Shown here: positions 49,606 to 56,852 of the stretch, piece after piece
How positions within the stretch are numbered: position 1 is the stretch's first letter
How the letters are laid out: each line of letters begins with the position of its first letter
Assembly: GCF_014194975.1 (NCBI RefSeq)
Contig: NZ_JACIAY010000009.1
Location: 62,001 to 126,000, forward strand
Length of the DNA stretch: 64,000 nucleotides
From: Sphingomonas sp. BK580
GTDB lineage: Bacteria; Pseudomonadota; Alphaproteobacteria; Sphingomonadales; Sphingomonadaceae
Direction: 5' to 3'
Notes under the pieces: generated by a model
The model's input: the letters and a program-made list of their open reading frames with translations, nothing else
Database searches by the model: none
What the model was told of the DNA's origin: nothing
Translations under genes and position numbers: made by a program

Positions 49606-50502
49606 ATGGCCAAACTCGACCTCTTCCTCGCCCAGCCCCAGTCCGCCACGCTCGAGGCCGCGCTGGCGGAGCGCTTCACGCTCCACCGCGGCACCGCGCC
49701 GGCGACGACGCGTGCCGTCGTGGGCGGTGGCTCGCTGCGCTGGGGGGCGGCCGACTGCGACCGGCTGCCCGCGCTCGAGATCGTCGCGATCCACGGCGTC
49801 GGGCACGACGGAATCGACCTCGACGCGGCGCGCGCGCGCGGCGTGCGCGTGACCATCACGCCCGAGGTGCTGACCGACGACGTCGCCGATCTCGCGCTCG
49901 CCCTGTGGTTGGCGGTGGAGCGCGCGGTGGTGGCGAACGACCGCGCGGTGCGCGACGGCGGCTGGGGGGTGCCGCTGGCGCGGCGCGCGACGGGGCGGCG
50001 CGTCGGCATCTTCGGCCTGGGCCAGATCGGCCGCGCGATCGCGGCGCGCGCCGCGCCCTTCGCCGGCGGGATCGGCTATTGCGCGCGCTCCGCCAAGGAC
50101 GTGCCCTTCGAGCGGCTGCCCGACGTCGCCGCGCTGGCGGCGGCGAGTGACGTGCTGTTCCTCGCCGCGCCCGGTGGGGCCGCGACCCAGCGCGTCGTCG
50201 ACGCCGCGGTGCTCGACGCGCTCGGCCCGGGTGGCGTGCTGGTCAACGTGGCACGCGGCAGCCTCGTCGACGAGGCGGCGCTGGTCAGCGCGCTGGAGCG
50301 CGGGGTGATCGCGGGCGCGGGCCTCGACGTCTTCGCCGACGAGCCGCGCGTGCCGGCGGCACTGCGCGCGCTGCCGCAGGTGGTGCTGGCGCCGCATCAG
50401 GGCAGCGCGACGCGCGAGGCGCGCGCGGCGATGGAGGCGCTGGTGCTCGCCAACCTCGACGCCTGGCTCGCGGGTAAGCCGCCGGTGTCCGCGATCGCCT
50501 GA
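49606..50502 (+). CDS. D-2-hydroxyacid dehydrogenase (NAD-binding)
   Basis: A 298-residue dehydrogenase of the glyoxylate/hydroxypyruvate reductase kind. The NAD motif is RVGIFGLGQIGRAIAARAAPF. Catalytic parts are VNVARGSLVDEAAL with Arg, GAGLDVFADEP with Glu, and LAPHQGSATREAR with His. It acts in the cytosol on glyoxylate, hydroxypyruvate or a similar 2-keto acid. The ATG at 49606 begins MAKLDLFLAQ. It is divergent from the hybrid kinase, and a family A repeat sits between the two promoters. Exact substrate is not resolved. Confidence 0.92.
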   Translation: MAKLDLFLAQPQSATLEAALAERFTLHRGTAPATTRAVVGGGSLRWGAADCDRLPALEIVAIHGVGHDGIDLDAARARGVRVTITPEVLTDDVADLALALWLAVERAVVANDRAVRDGGWGVPLARRATGRRVGIFGLGQIGRAIAARAAPFAGGIGYCARSAKDVPFERLPDVAALAAASDVLFLAAPGGAATQRVVDAAVLDALGPGGVLVNVARGSLVDEAALVSALERGVIAGAGLDVFADEPRVPAALRALPQVVLAPHQGSATREARAAMEALVLANLDAWLAGKPPVSAIA

Positions 50503-50591
50503 GCGGGACCTTGGGCCGGAAGGGCAAGGCAAGCGGCGACGTCGGCGAACACTGGGTCCGCGAGCACCTCGGCCGGAGAGCGCGCGGCCCG

Positions 50592-50621
50592 GTGGATCCC
50601 GGACCGGGTCCGGGATGACGG
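50592..50621. repeat. short repeat related to family C
   Basis: GTGGATCCCGGACCGGGTCC is followed by GGGATGACGGG, giving an inverted repeat with the family C end GGGATGACG. It lies in the 306-bp gap 50503-50808, with a family A copy 58 bp further on. Nothing else is seen in the gap. Confidence 0.5.
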
Positions 50622-50678
50622 GAGAGGGTAGGCGGTGTGCTCGGTGACGCTCGGCCATTCTCGTCGGCGCCACCGGGC

Positions 50679-50756
50679 GTGCTCCCGCGCATGCAGGCGC
50701 CCAGCGCAAGGGAGACTCGCGGCTGTGATCCTGGTCTCCTGCACTCGCCGGAGCAC
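50679..50756. repeat. dispersed double-hairpin repeat, family A (copy 7, more diverged)
   Basis: GTGCTCCCGCGCATGCAGG opens and GTCTCCTGCACTCGCCGGAG closes with AGCAC at 50756. The middle keeps CCCAGCG but lost part of the second bordering motif. It is placed about 52 bp before the likely nhaA start. Confidence 0.75.
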
Positions 50757-50808
50757 GGTTCCACCGACCACGCCACGGCCTCGCCACCCTTGCCCCCGGC
50801 CACCGCCG

Positions 50809-52074
50809 ATGCGATACCTCCCGCGGGTGTCCGCGCCGCGCCGGCGCGGGCAGGTTCTCGCGCTGGTCGGGCCGCCAGCGCGTCGACGCCTGCCCGGAGT
50901 CCGCGCCATCACCCAGCCGATCCACCCGACCCGTTCGCGCGTCACCGCGCTGCGCCGCTTCCTCACCGGCCAGGCCGCCGGCGGCACGGTGCTGATCGCC
51001 GCCGCGTTGCTCGCGCTGCTGCTCGCCAACTCGCCGCTTGGTCCCGGCTATGCCGCGCTCCTCCACGGCGAAGTCGGGCCGCTCGCGCTGGAGGGCTGGA
51101 TCAACGACGCGCTGATGGCGGTGTTCTTCCTGCTCGTCGGCCTCGAGATCAAGCGCGAGACGCTGCACGGCCAACTCGCCTCCTGGTCGCGCCGGCTGCT
51201 GCCCGGCATCGCCGCGGCGGGCGGGATGGCGGCGCCCGCGCTGATCTATCTCACGTTCAATCGCGGCGGCGCCACGCAGGGCTGGGCGATTCCGGCGGCG
51301 ACCGACATCGCCTTCGCGCTGGGCGTCATCGCGCTGCTCGGCGAGCGCGTCCCCGCGTCGTTGCGCGTCTTCCTCGCCGCGCTGGCGATCATCGACGACC
51401 TCGGCGCGGTGGTGATCATCGCGTTCTTCTACACTGGTGCGCTGGCGCTGCCGTATCTCGCCGCGGCGACCGCGGTGCTGGCCGTGCTGGCGCTGCTCAA
51501 CCGCGCGGGCGTGACCCGGCTGACCCCCTATCTGCTGCTCGGCGTGCTGCTGTGGTGGCTGGTGCTGCGCTCGGGCGTCCACGCCACGCTCGCGGGGGTG
51601 ATGCTGGCCTTCACCATCCCCGCGCAGGGCGGGCGCGAGGGCAGTCCGCTGTGTCGGCTCGAGCACCGGCTGCACGCGCCGGTCGCGTTCCTGATCCTGC
51701 CGCTGTTCGCGCTCGCCAACGCCGCGGTGCCGGTGCTCGGGCTGCCGGCAGGCGCGCTCGCCGCGCCGGTGACGTTGGGGGTGGCGACGGGGCTACTGCT
51801 CGGCAAGGTGGCGGGGGTGTTCGGCGTCGCCGCGGCGGCGGTGCGGCTGCGCTGGGCCGAGCTGCCAGCGCACGCCGGCTGGACGCAGCTGCTCGGCGTC
51901 GCTCTGCTGTGCGGGATCGGCTTCACGATGAGCATCTTCATCACTTTGCTGGCCTTCGCCGACGCGCCGCTGCTCCAGGCCGAAGCCAAGCTGGGCGTGC
52001 TGGCAGGCTCGCTGCTGTCGGGCGCGGCCGGTTATCTGCTGCTGCGGCTCGCCGCTCCTCGGACGGATCGTTAG
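50809..52074 (+). CDS. nhaA: Na+/H+ antiporter NhaA
   Basis: A 421-residue inner-membrane antiporter that exchanges Na+ for H+ to keep cytosolic pH and sodium in balance. Family features are the start RRFLTGQAAGGTVLIAAALLALLLANSP, VFFLLVGLEIKRE, the unwound-helix region PAATDIAFALGVIALLGERVP, and the paired ion-binding aspartates in LAIIDDLGAVVIIAFFYT. The end GIGFTMSIFITLLAF also fits. Starts are uncertain: the core homology begins about 50 residues after the ATG at 50809, a GTG at 50827 is possible, and no strong ribosome site is present. The family call is firm. Confidence 0.93.
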   Translation: MRYLPRVSAPRRRGQVLALVGPPARRRLPGVRAITQPIHPTRSRVTALRRFLTGQAAGGTVLIAAALLALLLANSPLGPGYAALLHGEVGPLALEGWINDALMAVFFLLVGLEIKRETLHGQLASWSRRLLPGIAAAGGMAAPALIYLTFNRGGATQGWAIPAATDIAFALGVIALLGERVPASLRVFLAALAIIDDLGAVVIIAFFYTGALALPYLAAATAVLAVLALLNRAGVTRLTPYLLLGVLLWWLVLRSGVHATLAGVMLAFTIPAQGGREGSPLCRLEHRLHAPVAFLILPLFALANAAVPVLGLPAGALAAPVTLGVATGLLLGKVAGVFGVAAAAVRLRWAELPAHAGWTQLLGVALLCGIGFTMSIFITLLAFADAPLLQAEAKLGVLAGSLLSGAAGYLLLRLAAPRTDR

Positions 52075-52119
52075 CGCTTTCAGCGAGTTACGAAGCCGTT
52101 CCGGCGCGGGAGAGCGACC

Positions 52120-52251
52120 ATGCGGCACGACGACCACGGTGACCAGAGCTTTGGCAAATCGGGCGTGAAGATCCGCGGCGGGCTGATCTACCTCGCCTTC
52201 CTGCTGGCGAGCAGCATCGGAATCCTGTTCTACGCCGGCGACGTGATCTGA
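52120..52251 (+). CDS. 43-residue single-span membrane protein
   Basis: A short gene. The peptide is RHDDHGDQSFGKSGVKIRGG at the front, then a hydrophobic helix LIYLAFLLASSIGILFYAGD and the end VI. GGGAGAG lies 5 bases before the ATG at 52120. The composition and codon use are gene-like. It follows nhaA on the same strand after 45 bp, so it may be cotranscribed and could be a small partner of the antiporter. No family is recognised. Confidence 0.6.
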   Translation: MRHDDHGDQSFGKSGVKIRGGLIYLAFLLASSIGILFYAGDVI

Positions 52252-52326
52252 GGCGCAGGGCGGGGCGGAGCCGATCGGGCGAGAACGAAGATCCACAGTC
52301 GATGGAGCGGACGCCTCCTCCCCCCT

Positions 52327-52420
52327 CCGTCATCCCCGCGCCGGCGGGGATCTAGACGCTCTGACGCTCATGAGCCGCACCGTCCGTCCGTCTGGATTCC
52401 CGCCTCCGCGGGAGTGACGG
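52327..52420. repeat. dispersed GTCATCCC repeat, family C (copy 2)
   Basis: CCGTCATCCCCGCGCCGG with CGGGGATCTAGAC starts the element, and TCTGGATTCCCGCCTCCGCG with GGAGTGACGG ends it. Both outer ends form hairpins and mirror each other. It lies between two convergent genes (the 43-residue protein and metQ) and could stop transcription from both sides. Confidence 0.75.
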
Positions 52421-52446
52421 TGGTGTGACGGGGCGAACCGATCCAC

Positions 52447-53253
52447 TCAGAACGCCGGCAGCACCGCGCCTTTATAGGTCCGCTCGATGAACGCCTTCGT
52501 CGCCGGGCTGCGAAGCGCCGCCACGAGCTTGCGCACGCGCGGGTCGTCGGCACTGCCGGGGCGCCCCACCAGGAAGTTGACGTAGGGCGAGTCCTTGTCC
52601 TCGATCGCGAGTGCGTCGCGTACCGGATTGAGCTTGGCGTCGAGCGCGTAATTGGTGTTGATCAGCGCCAGATCCACCTCGCCCAGCACGCGCGGCAGCG
52701 TCGCCGCCTCCAGCTCGCGGAACTGCAGCCCTTTGGGGTTGCTGGCGACGTCGCGGATCGTGGCGAGCGGGTCGGTCGGGTTCCTGAGCCGGATCAGCCC
52801 CGCCTTCTGCAGCAGCTGGAGCGCGCGGCCGCCGTTGCTCGGCTCGTTGGGGATCGCCACGCTCGCACCCCGTGGCAGCTGCGCCAGCGTCTTCCAGCGG
52901 CGCGAATAGGCGCCGAGCGGCTCGACGTGGACGCCGGCGATCGGCACCAATTTGGTCCCGCGCTCGCGGTTGAACTGGTCGAGATAGGGCTTGGTCTCGA
53001 AGTAATTGACGTCGATCTGGCCCTGGTCGACCTGGAGGTTGGGCTGGACATAGTCGTTGAACACCCGCACCTCGAGGGTGACGCCCTCGTTGGCCAGCAC
53101 CGGCTTCACCTGCGCGAGGATCTCGGCGTGCGGCACCGCGGTCGCCGCGACGGTGAGCGTCGCGCCGTCGCCCTTGCCGGCGCCCCCGCCCCCGCCGCAG
53201 GCGGCGAGCAGCAGCGCGGGGAGCGTGGCGAGCAGCAGGCGGCGGTGGATCAT
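52447..53253 (-). CDS. metQ: MetQ/NlpA-family substrate-binding lipoprotein
   Basis: A 268-residue lipoprotein. The lipobox is LLLAAC-GGGG after a short signal. The binding domain shows TLTVAATAVPHAEILAQVKPVLANEGV, VFNDYVQPNLQVDQGQIDVNYFETKPYLDQFN, VAIPNEPSNGGRALQLLQKAGLI and LINTNYALDAKLNP, all strong NlpA-family matches. It should capture methionine or a related sulfur compound in the periplasm and hand it to MetI/MetN. It is the last gene of a five-gene operon, 8 bp after metI. The substrate may differ from methionine because of the partner enzymes. Confidence 0.92.
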   Translation of the reverse strand: MIHRRLLLATLPALLLAACGGGGGAGKGDGATLTVAATAVPHAEILAQVKPVLANEGVTLEVRVFNDYVQPNLQVDQGQIDVNYFETKPYLDQFNRERGTKLVPIAGVHVEPLGAYSRRWKTLAQLPRGASVAIPNEPSNGGRALQLLQKAGLIRLRNPTDPLATIRDVASNPKGLQFRELEAATLPRVLGEVDLALINTNYALDAKLNPVRDALAIEDKDSPYVNFLVGRPGSADDPRVRKLVAALRSPATKAFIERTYKGAVLPAF

Positions 53254-53261
53254 GTCGGTCC

Positions 53262-53927
53262 TCAGCGGTGGTCGAGCCGGCGCGCCAGCGCGTCGCCGCC
53301 CCATTGGAGAAGCTGCACCAGCGCCACCAGCAGCGCGACGGTGACGAGCATCACGTCGGTCTGGAAGCGCTGATAACCGTAGCGGATCGCCAGGTCGCCG
53401 AGCCCGCCGGCGCCGACCACCCCCGCCATCGCGGTGAAGGAGACCAGCGCCACCGCGGTGACGGTCGCGCCCGAGACGAGCCCGGGCAGCGCCTCGGGCA
53501 GCAGCGCGCGCGTGACGATCTGCCAGCGCGTCGCGCCCATCGCCTGCGCCGCCTCGATCGTGGCACGCGGGATCTCGCGCAGCGCCTGCTCGACCAGCCG
53601 CGCGTAGAAGGGCGCCGCCCCCACCACCAGCGGCGGGATCGCGCCGGCGATGCCGAGCGACGTGCCGACCAGCAGCAAGGTCAACGGGATCATCACGATC
53701 AGCAGGATGACGAAAGGGATCGAGCGCAGCACGTTGACCACCACCCCGGCGGCGCGGTTGAGCCAGCGCCGCTCGGCGAGCTGGCCGCGATCGGTGAGGA
53801 ACAGCAGCACGCCGAGCGGCACGCCCAGCACGATCGTCAGCGCGAGCGAGGCGCCGAGCATCACCAGCGTGTCGCGTGTCGCGACCGCGATGTCGCCCCA
53901 CACCACGTTGCCGAACCAGCCGCTCAC
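53262..53927 (-). CDS. metI: MetI-type ABC transporter permease
   Basis: A 221-residue inner-membrane protein with five helices. The EAA loop that touches the ATPase is [27 protein letters not shown]. Other family marks are [23 protein letters not shown] and [28 protein letters not shown] at 53927 overlaps the metN stop by 4 bp. It works with MetN and MetQ. Length is normal. Confidence 0.93.
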   Translation of the reverse strand: MSGWFGNVVWGDIAVATRDTLVMLGASLALTIVLGVPLGVLLFLTDRGQLAERRWLNRAAGVVVNVLRSIPFVILLIVMIPLTLLLVGTSLGIAGAIPPLVVGAAPFYARLVEQALREIPRATIEAAQAMGATRWQIVTRALLPEALPGLVSGATVTAVALVSFTAMAGVVGAGGLGDLAIRYGYQRFQTDVMLVTVALLVALVQLLQWGGDALARRLDHR

Positions 53928-54652
53928 GCCGCCTCACCCAGCAGCGCCAGCGTGGCGGCGTGGCGCGCGTCGCCGAGCACCGCGTCGGTCGCGCCGCTCT
54001 CCACCACGCGCCCGCGATCGATCACCGCGACATGGTCGCAGATCGCGCGCACGACCGAGAGTTCGTGCGTGATCAGCACGATCGTCAGGCCCAGCTCGCG
54101 GTTGAGCTCGCCCAGCAGCGCCAGCACCGAGCGAGTCGTCTCGGGATCGAGCGCGCTGGTCGCCTCGTCGCACAGCAGGATGTCGGGCCGGGTGGCGAGC
54201 GCGCGCGCGATGCCGACGCGCTGGCGCTGCCCGCCCGAGAGCCGCGACGGGTACACGCCGGCCTTGTCCGCCAGCCCGACGCGCGCGAGCAGCGCGGCGA
54301 CGCGCGCGTCCTGCTCGGCGCGAGGAATGCCGGCGAGCGCGAGCGGCAGCGCGACGTTGCCCGCGACGGTGCGGTTGGCGAGCAGCCCGAACGACTGGAA
54401 GATCATGCCCACCCGCCGCCGCAGCGCGCGCAGTCCCGCGGCGTCGAGCGTCGACAAAGCGGCGCCGTCGACGCGCACCTCGCCCGCGCTCGCGCGCTCC
54501 AGCCCGTTGAGCAGCCGCAGCAGCGTCGACTTGCCCGCGCCCGAACGCCCGATCACCCCGAAGACCGACCCGCGCGGCACCGCGAGCGTCACCTCGTCGA
54601 GCGCGCGCGTGCCGTCGGGGAAGGTCTTGGAAACGCGCTCGAGCGCGATCAT
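53924..54652 (-). CDS. metN: MetN-type ABC transporter ATPase, short form
   Basis: A 242-residue ATPase. Walker A is [18 protein letters not shown], the Q-loop is [13 protein letters not shown], the signature is [15 protein letters not shown], Walker B is [17 protein letters not shown], and the switch His is in LITHELSVV. Typical MetN proteins have about 340 residues with a C-terminal NIL domain that binds methionine and shuts off transport. That domain is missing here, because the chain ends soon after [15 protein letters not shown]. So uptake is probably not methionine-inhibited in the usual way. ATG at 54652 overlaps the flavin enzyme stop. Confidence 0.92.
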   Translation of the reverse strand: MIALERVSKTFPDGTRALDEVTLAVPRGSVFGVIGRSGAGKSTLLRLLNGLERASAGEVRVDGAALSTLDAAGLRALRRRVGMIFQSFGLLANRTVAGNVALPLALAGIPRAEQDARVAALLARVGLADKAGVYPSRLSGGQRQRVGIARALATRPDILLCDEATSALDPETTRSVLALLGELNRELGLTIVLITHELSVVRAICDHVAVIDRGRVVESGATDAVLGDARHAATLALLGEAA

Positions 54653-55665
54653 GCCGTCCCCATCACCTGCGCGGCGAAGCGCTCCATCTCCTCCGCCTGC
54701 GGGCTCATCTGGAGCAGGAGCAGGTCGAGCCCGACCGCCTCATATTCCGCGACCCGCTCCTTCAGCTGCTCGGGCGTACCGATCAGGTTCGGCCGCAGCC
54801 CGCGGTTGGAGACGGCATATTCCTGCAACTTCAGCTCGCGCTCGAGCTGCGTGCCCGACAGCCATTGGTCGAAGTTCGCGTAGCCCGCGGGCAGCTCGGC
54901 GACGGTGGTGATCCGCTCGAGCTCGCGCCTCGCCTCGGCCTCGCTGTCGCGCACGATCGCATAGGCCGCCATGCCATAGTGCATCGGCGCGCCGCCCGCG
55001 GCGTCGCGGCGCGCGCGCATGTCCGCGATCTTGGGCGCGATCGCGACGGCGGGGTCGCCGTGCATCACGTACGCGTCGCACTGCGCCGCGATCATGGCCT
55101 TGGCCTTCTCGCTCTCGCCGCCGGCGTACACGGTCGGGCGCTTGACCGGCTTGGGCGCGCAGATCGCCTCCTCGGTGCGGTAGAAGTCGCCCGCGAAGCT
55201 GAAGCGCTCCTCGGTCCACAGCCCGTCGACCACGCGCAGCCACTCGCTGGTGCGCGCGTAGCGGTCGTCGTGCTGGTCGAACTGGAGGCCGTACTGGCGC
55301 GCCTCGTCGGCCCACCAGCTCGAGACGACGTTGAGCGCGAGGCGCCCGCCCGCGATCCGGTCGATGTTGGCCGCCGCCTTGGCGAACAGCGCCGGGTGGT
55401 GGAAATTGGGGCGCACCGCGACCATCAGCTCGATCGTCTCGGTCACGGCGGCGAGCGCGGCGGCAGTCGACCAGGCGTCGAGCGCGGGCTGGTCGATCCC
55501 CTTGATGTCGTTGAGGTTGAGCTCGGCGATCAGGGTGAGGTCATAGCCCCAGCGCTCCGCGTTCCGCGTGAGATCGCGCGTGTACTCCCAGGTCGCGGCC
55601 ATGCCCTCGTCGGGGACGTTGCGCAGCCAGCCGCCGAAGACGGGGGTCCAATAGCCGTATCTCAC
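54649..55665 (-). CDS. LLM-class flavin-dependent monooxygenase (alkanesulfonate/dimethylsulfone type)
   Basis: A 338-residue TIM-barrel flavin enzyme. It starts [20 protein letters not shown] and shows [39 protein letters not shown] and [21 protein letters not shown], all typical of the SsuD/SfnG branch that uses FMNH2 and O2 to cleave C-S bonds of sulfonates or sulfones. The GTG at 55665 overlaps the upstream ATP-grasp gene stop, and the stop overlaps metN. The operon links it to a MetNIQ-type importer, so the imported compound is likely an organosulfur substrate. No flavin reductase gene is present. Confidence 0.9.
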   Translation of the reverse strand: MRYGYWTPVFGGWLRNVPDEGMAATWEYTRDLTRNAERWGYDLTLIAELNLNDIKGIDQPALDAWSTAAALAAVTETIELMVAVRPNFHHPALFAKAAANIDRIAGGRLALNVVSSWWADEARQYGLQFDQHDDRYARTSEWLRVVDGLWTEERFSFAGDFYRTEEAICAPKPVKRPTVYAGGESEKAKAMIAAQCDAYVMHGDPAVAIAPKIADMRARRDAAGGAPMHYGMAAYAIVRDSEAEARRELERITTVAELPAGYANFDQWLSGTQLERELKLQEYAVSNRGLRPNLIGTPEQLKERVAEYEAVGLDLLLLQMSPQAEEMERFAAQVMGTA

Positions 55666-56573
55666 GCGCGGGCCTCTAGCAGCCGCTCGGCCAGCCAGTC
55701 GACCAGCCGCTCGTGCGGGTCCCAGCCCAGCACGGTGAGCGGGTCGGCGACGAAGTTGGAGAGCGCGTTGATATCATAGAAGCGCGGCGTCCCGTCGCGG
55801 TCGTCGACCAGCAGCTCGACCCCGCCGACGTCGATGCCCGCGCGCTGCACGATCGCCTCGGCGGCGGCGATCGTGGCGGGGTCGGGTTCGACCCGCGTCA
55901 TCGTCACGCTCGGCCGGCCCGGGACGGCGCAGGCGTCGGCGGGGCACAGGTCGAAGCTGCCGCCGCCGTCGACCGCGATGGCGTAGAGGTAGCGCCCGCC
56001 GAGCGTCTCGACGCGCGTGATCGTGCCGCCGCGCGTCGGTGCATATTCCTGCGCCAGCAGCACGCGGTCGATGCTGTCGGGCACGCTGCCGTCCGCCACC
56101 GCCGCGGCGAGGGCGGCGGCGTCGTCGTAGCGCGCGATGCCCGCACCCGAGCCGCCGATGTTCGCCTTGACCACGATCGGGAAGCGCAGCGCCGCCGCGG
56201 CGGCGGGCAGGTCGGCGGCGCGGTGGACGACGCGCGTGGCGGGAATGGCGAGCCCGAGCCCGGCGATCAGCGAGAGCTGGCGCGCCTTGGACGAGTCGAT
56301 CGCCAGCGCGGCGGCGCCGTTGAGCACGCGCGCGCCGCGCGCCTCCCAGTGTGCCAGCGCCGCGGCGGCATGGAAGATCGGGTGCTCGGTCGCGCGCAGG
56401 AAGCTCGACATCGCGATGCGGTTGAACACCAAAGGCGAGGGCGCCGCGCCGGCGGGGTCGAAGGCGAGCCCGTCTTCGTGCACCGCGTCATAGCCGATGC
56501 CGCGACGGTCGAGCGCGGCGAAGAGCGGGCGGAACCACTGCGGGTGCTCGTAGAGGATGGTGAGATCGGTCAT
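55662..56573 (-). CDS. ATP-grasp enzyme (RimK-like)
   Basis: A 303-residue ATP-grasp ligase. The N-terminal part (TDLTILYEHPQWFRPLFAALDRRG) resembles the pre-ATP-grasp lobe. The ATP site follows in SSKARQLSLIAGLGLAIPATRV, FPIVVKANIGGSGAGIARYDD with the P-loop Gly run, and VLLAQEYAPTRGGTITRVETLGG. Metal ligands lie in VGGVELLVDD and FYDINALSNFV. Members join a carboxylate to an amine or thiol. It is the first gene of the operon with the flavin monooxygenase and the MetNIQ-type transporter. Its product is unknown. The ATG at 56573 begins MTDLTILYEH. Confidence 0.85.
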   Translation of the reverse strand: MTDLTILYEHPQWFRPLFAALDRRGIGYDAVHEDGLAFDPAGAAPSPLVFNRIAMSSFLRATEHPIFHAAAALAHWEARGARVLNGAAALAIDSSKARQLSLIAGLGLAIPATRVVHRAADLPAAAAALRFPIVVKANIGGSGAGIARYDDAAALAAAVADGSVPDSIDRVLLAQEYAPTRGGTITRVETLGGRYLYAIAVDGGGSFDLCPADACAVPGRPSVTMTRVEPDPATIAAAEAIVQRAGIDVGGVELLVDDRDGTPRFYDINALSNFVADPLTVLGWDPHERLVDWLAERLLEARA

Positions 56574-56852
56574 ACGGTCCTGGTCACACGGGGCGCGTGG
56601 GCTAGCGCGCTGGACGAGCGCTGGCGGCATAGATCGGCTTGCCGCCGAGATAGCTCGACTTGGGCCGGAGCGCCACGCTGCATGAATCGCCCAGACCAGC
56701 CGGTATTGTTCCATGCGCGTCACGAAACAGAGCGGCAGAGGTTTACGCTCATTTACCAGTAATATCTACTTAACCGCTTTCGGTGACAAAGATTTCGAAG
56801 CCTATGTCGTAACAGCCGCTCCATCAGATCATCTCTGGATTGGGCGACGACA

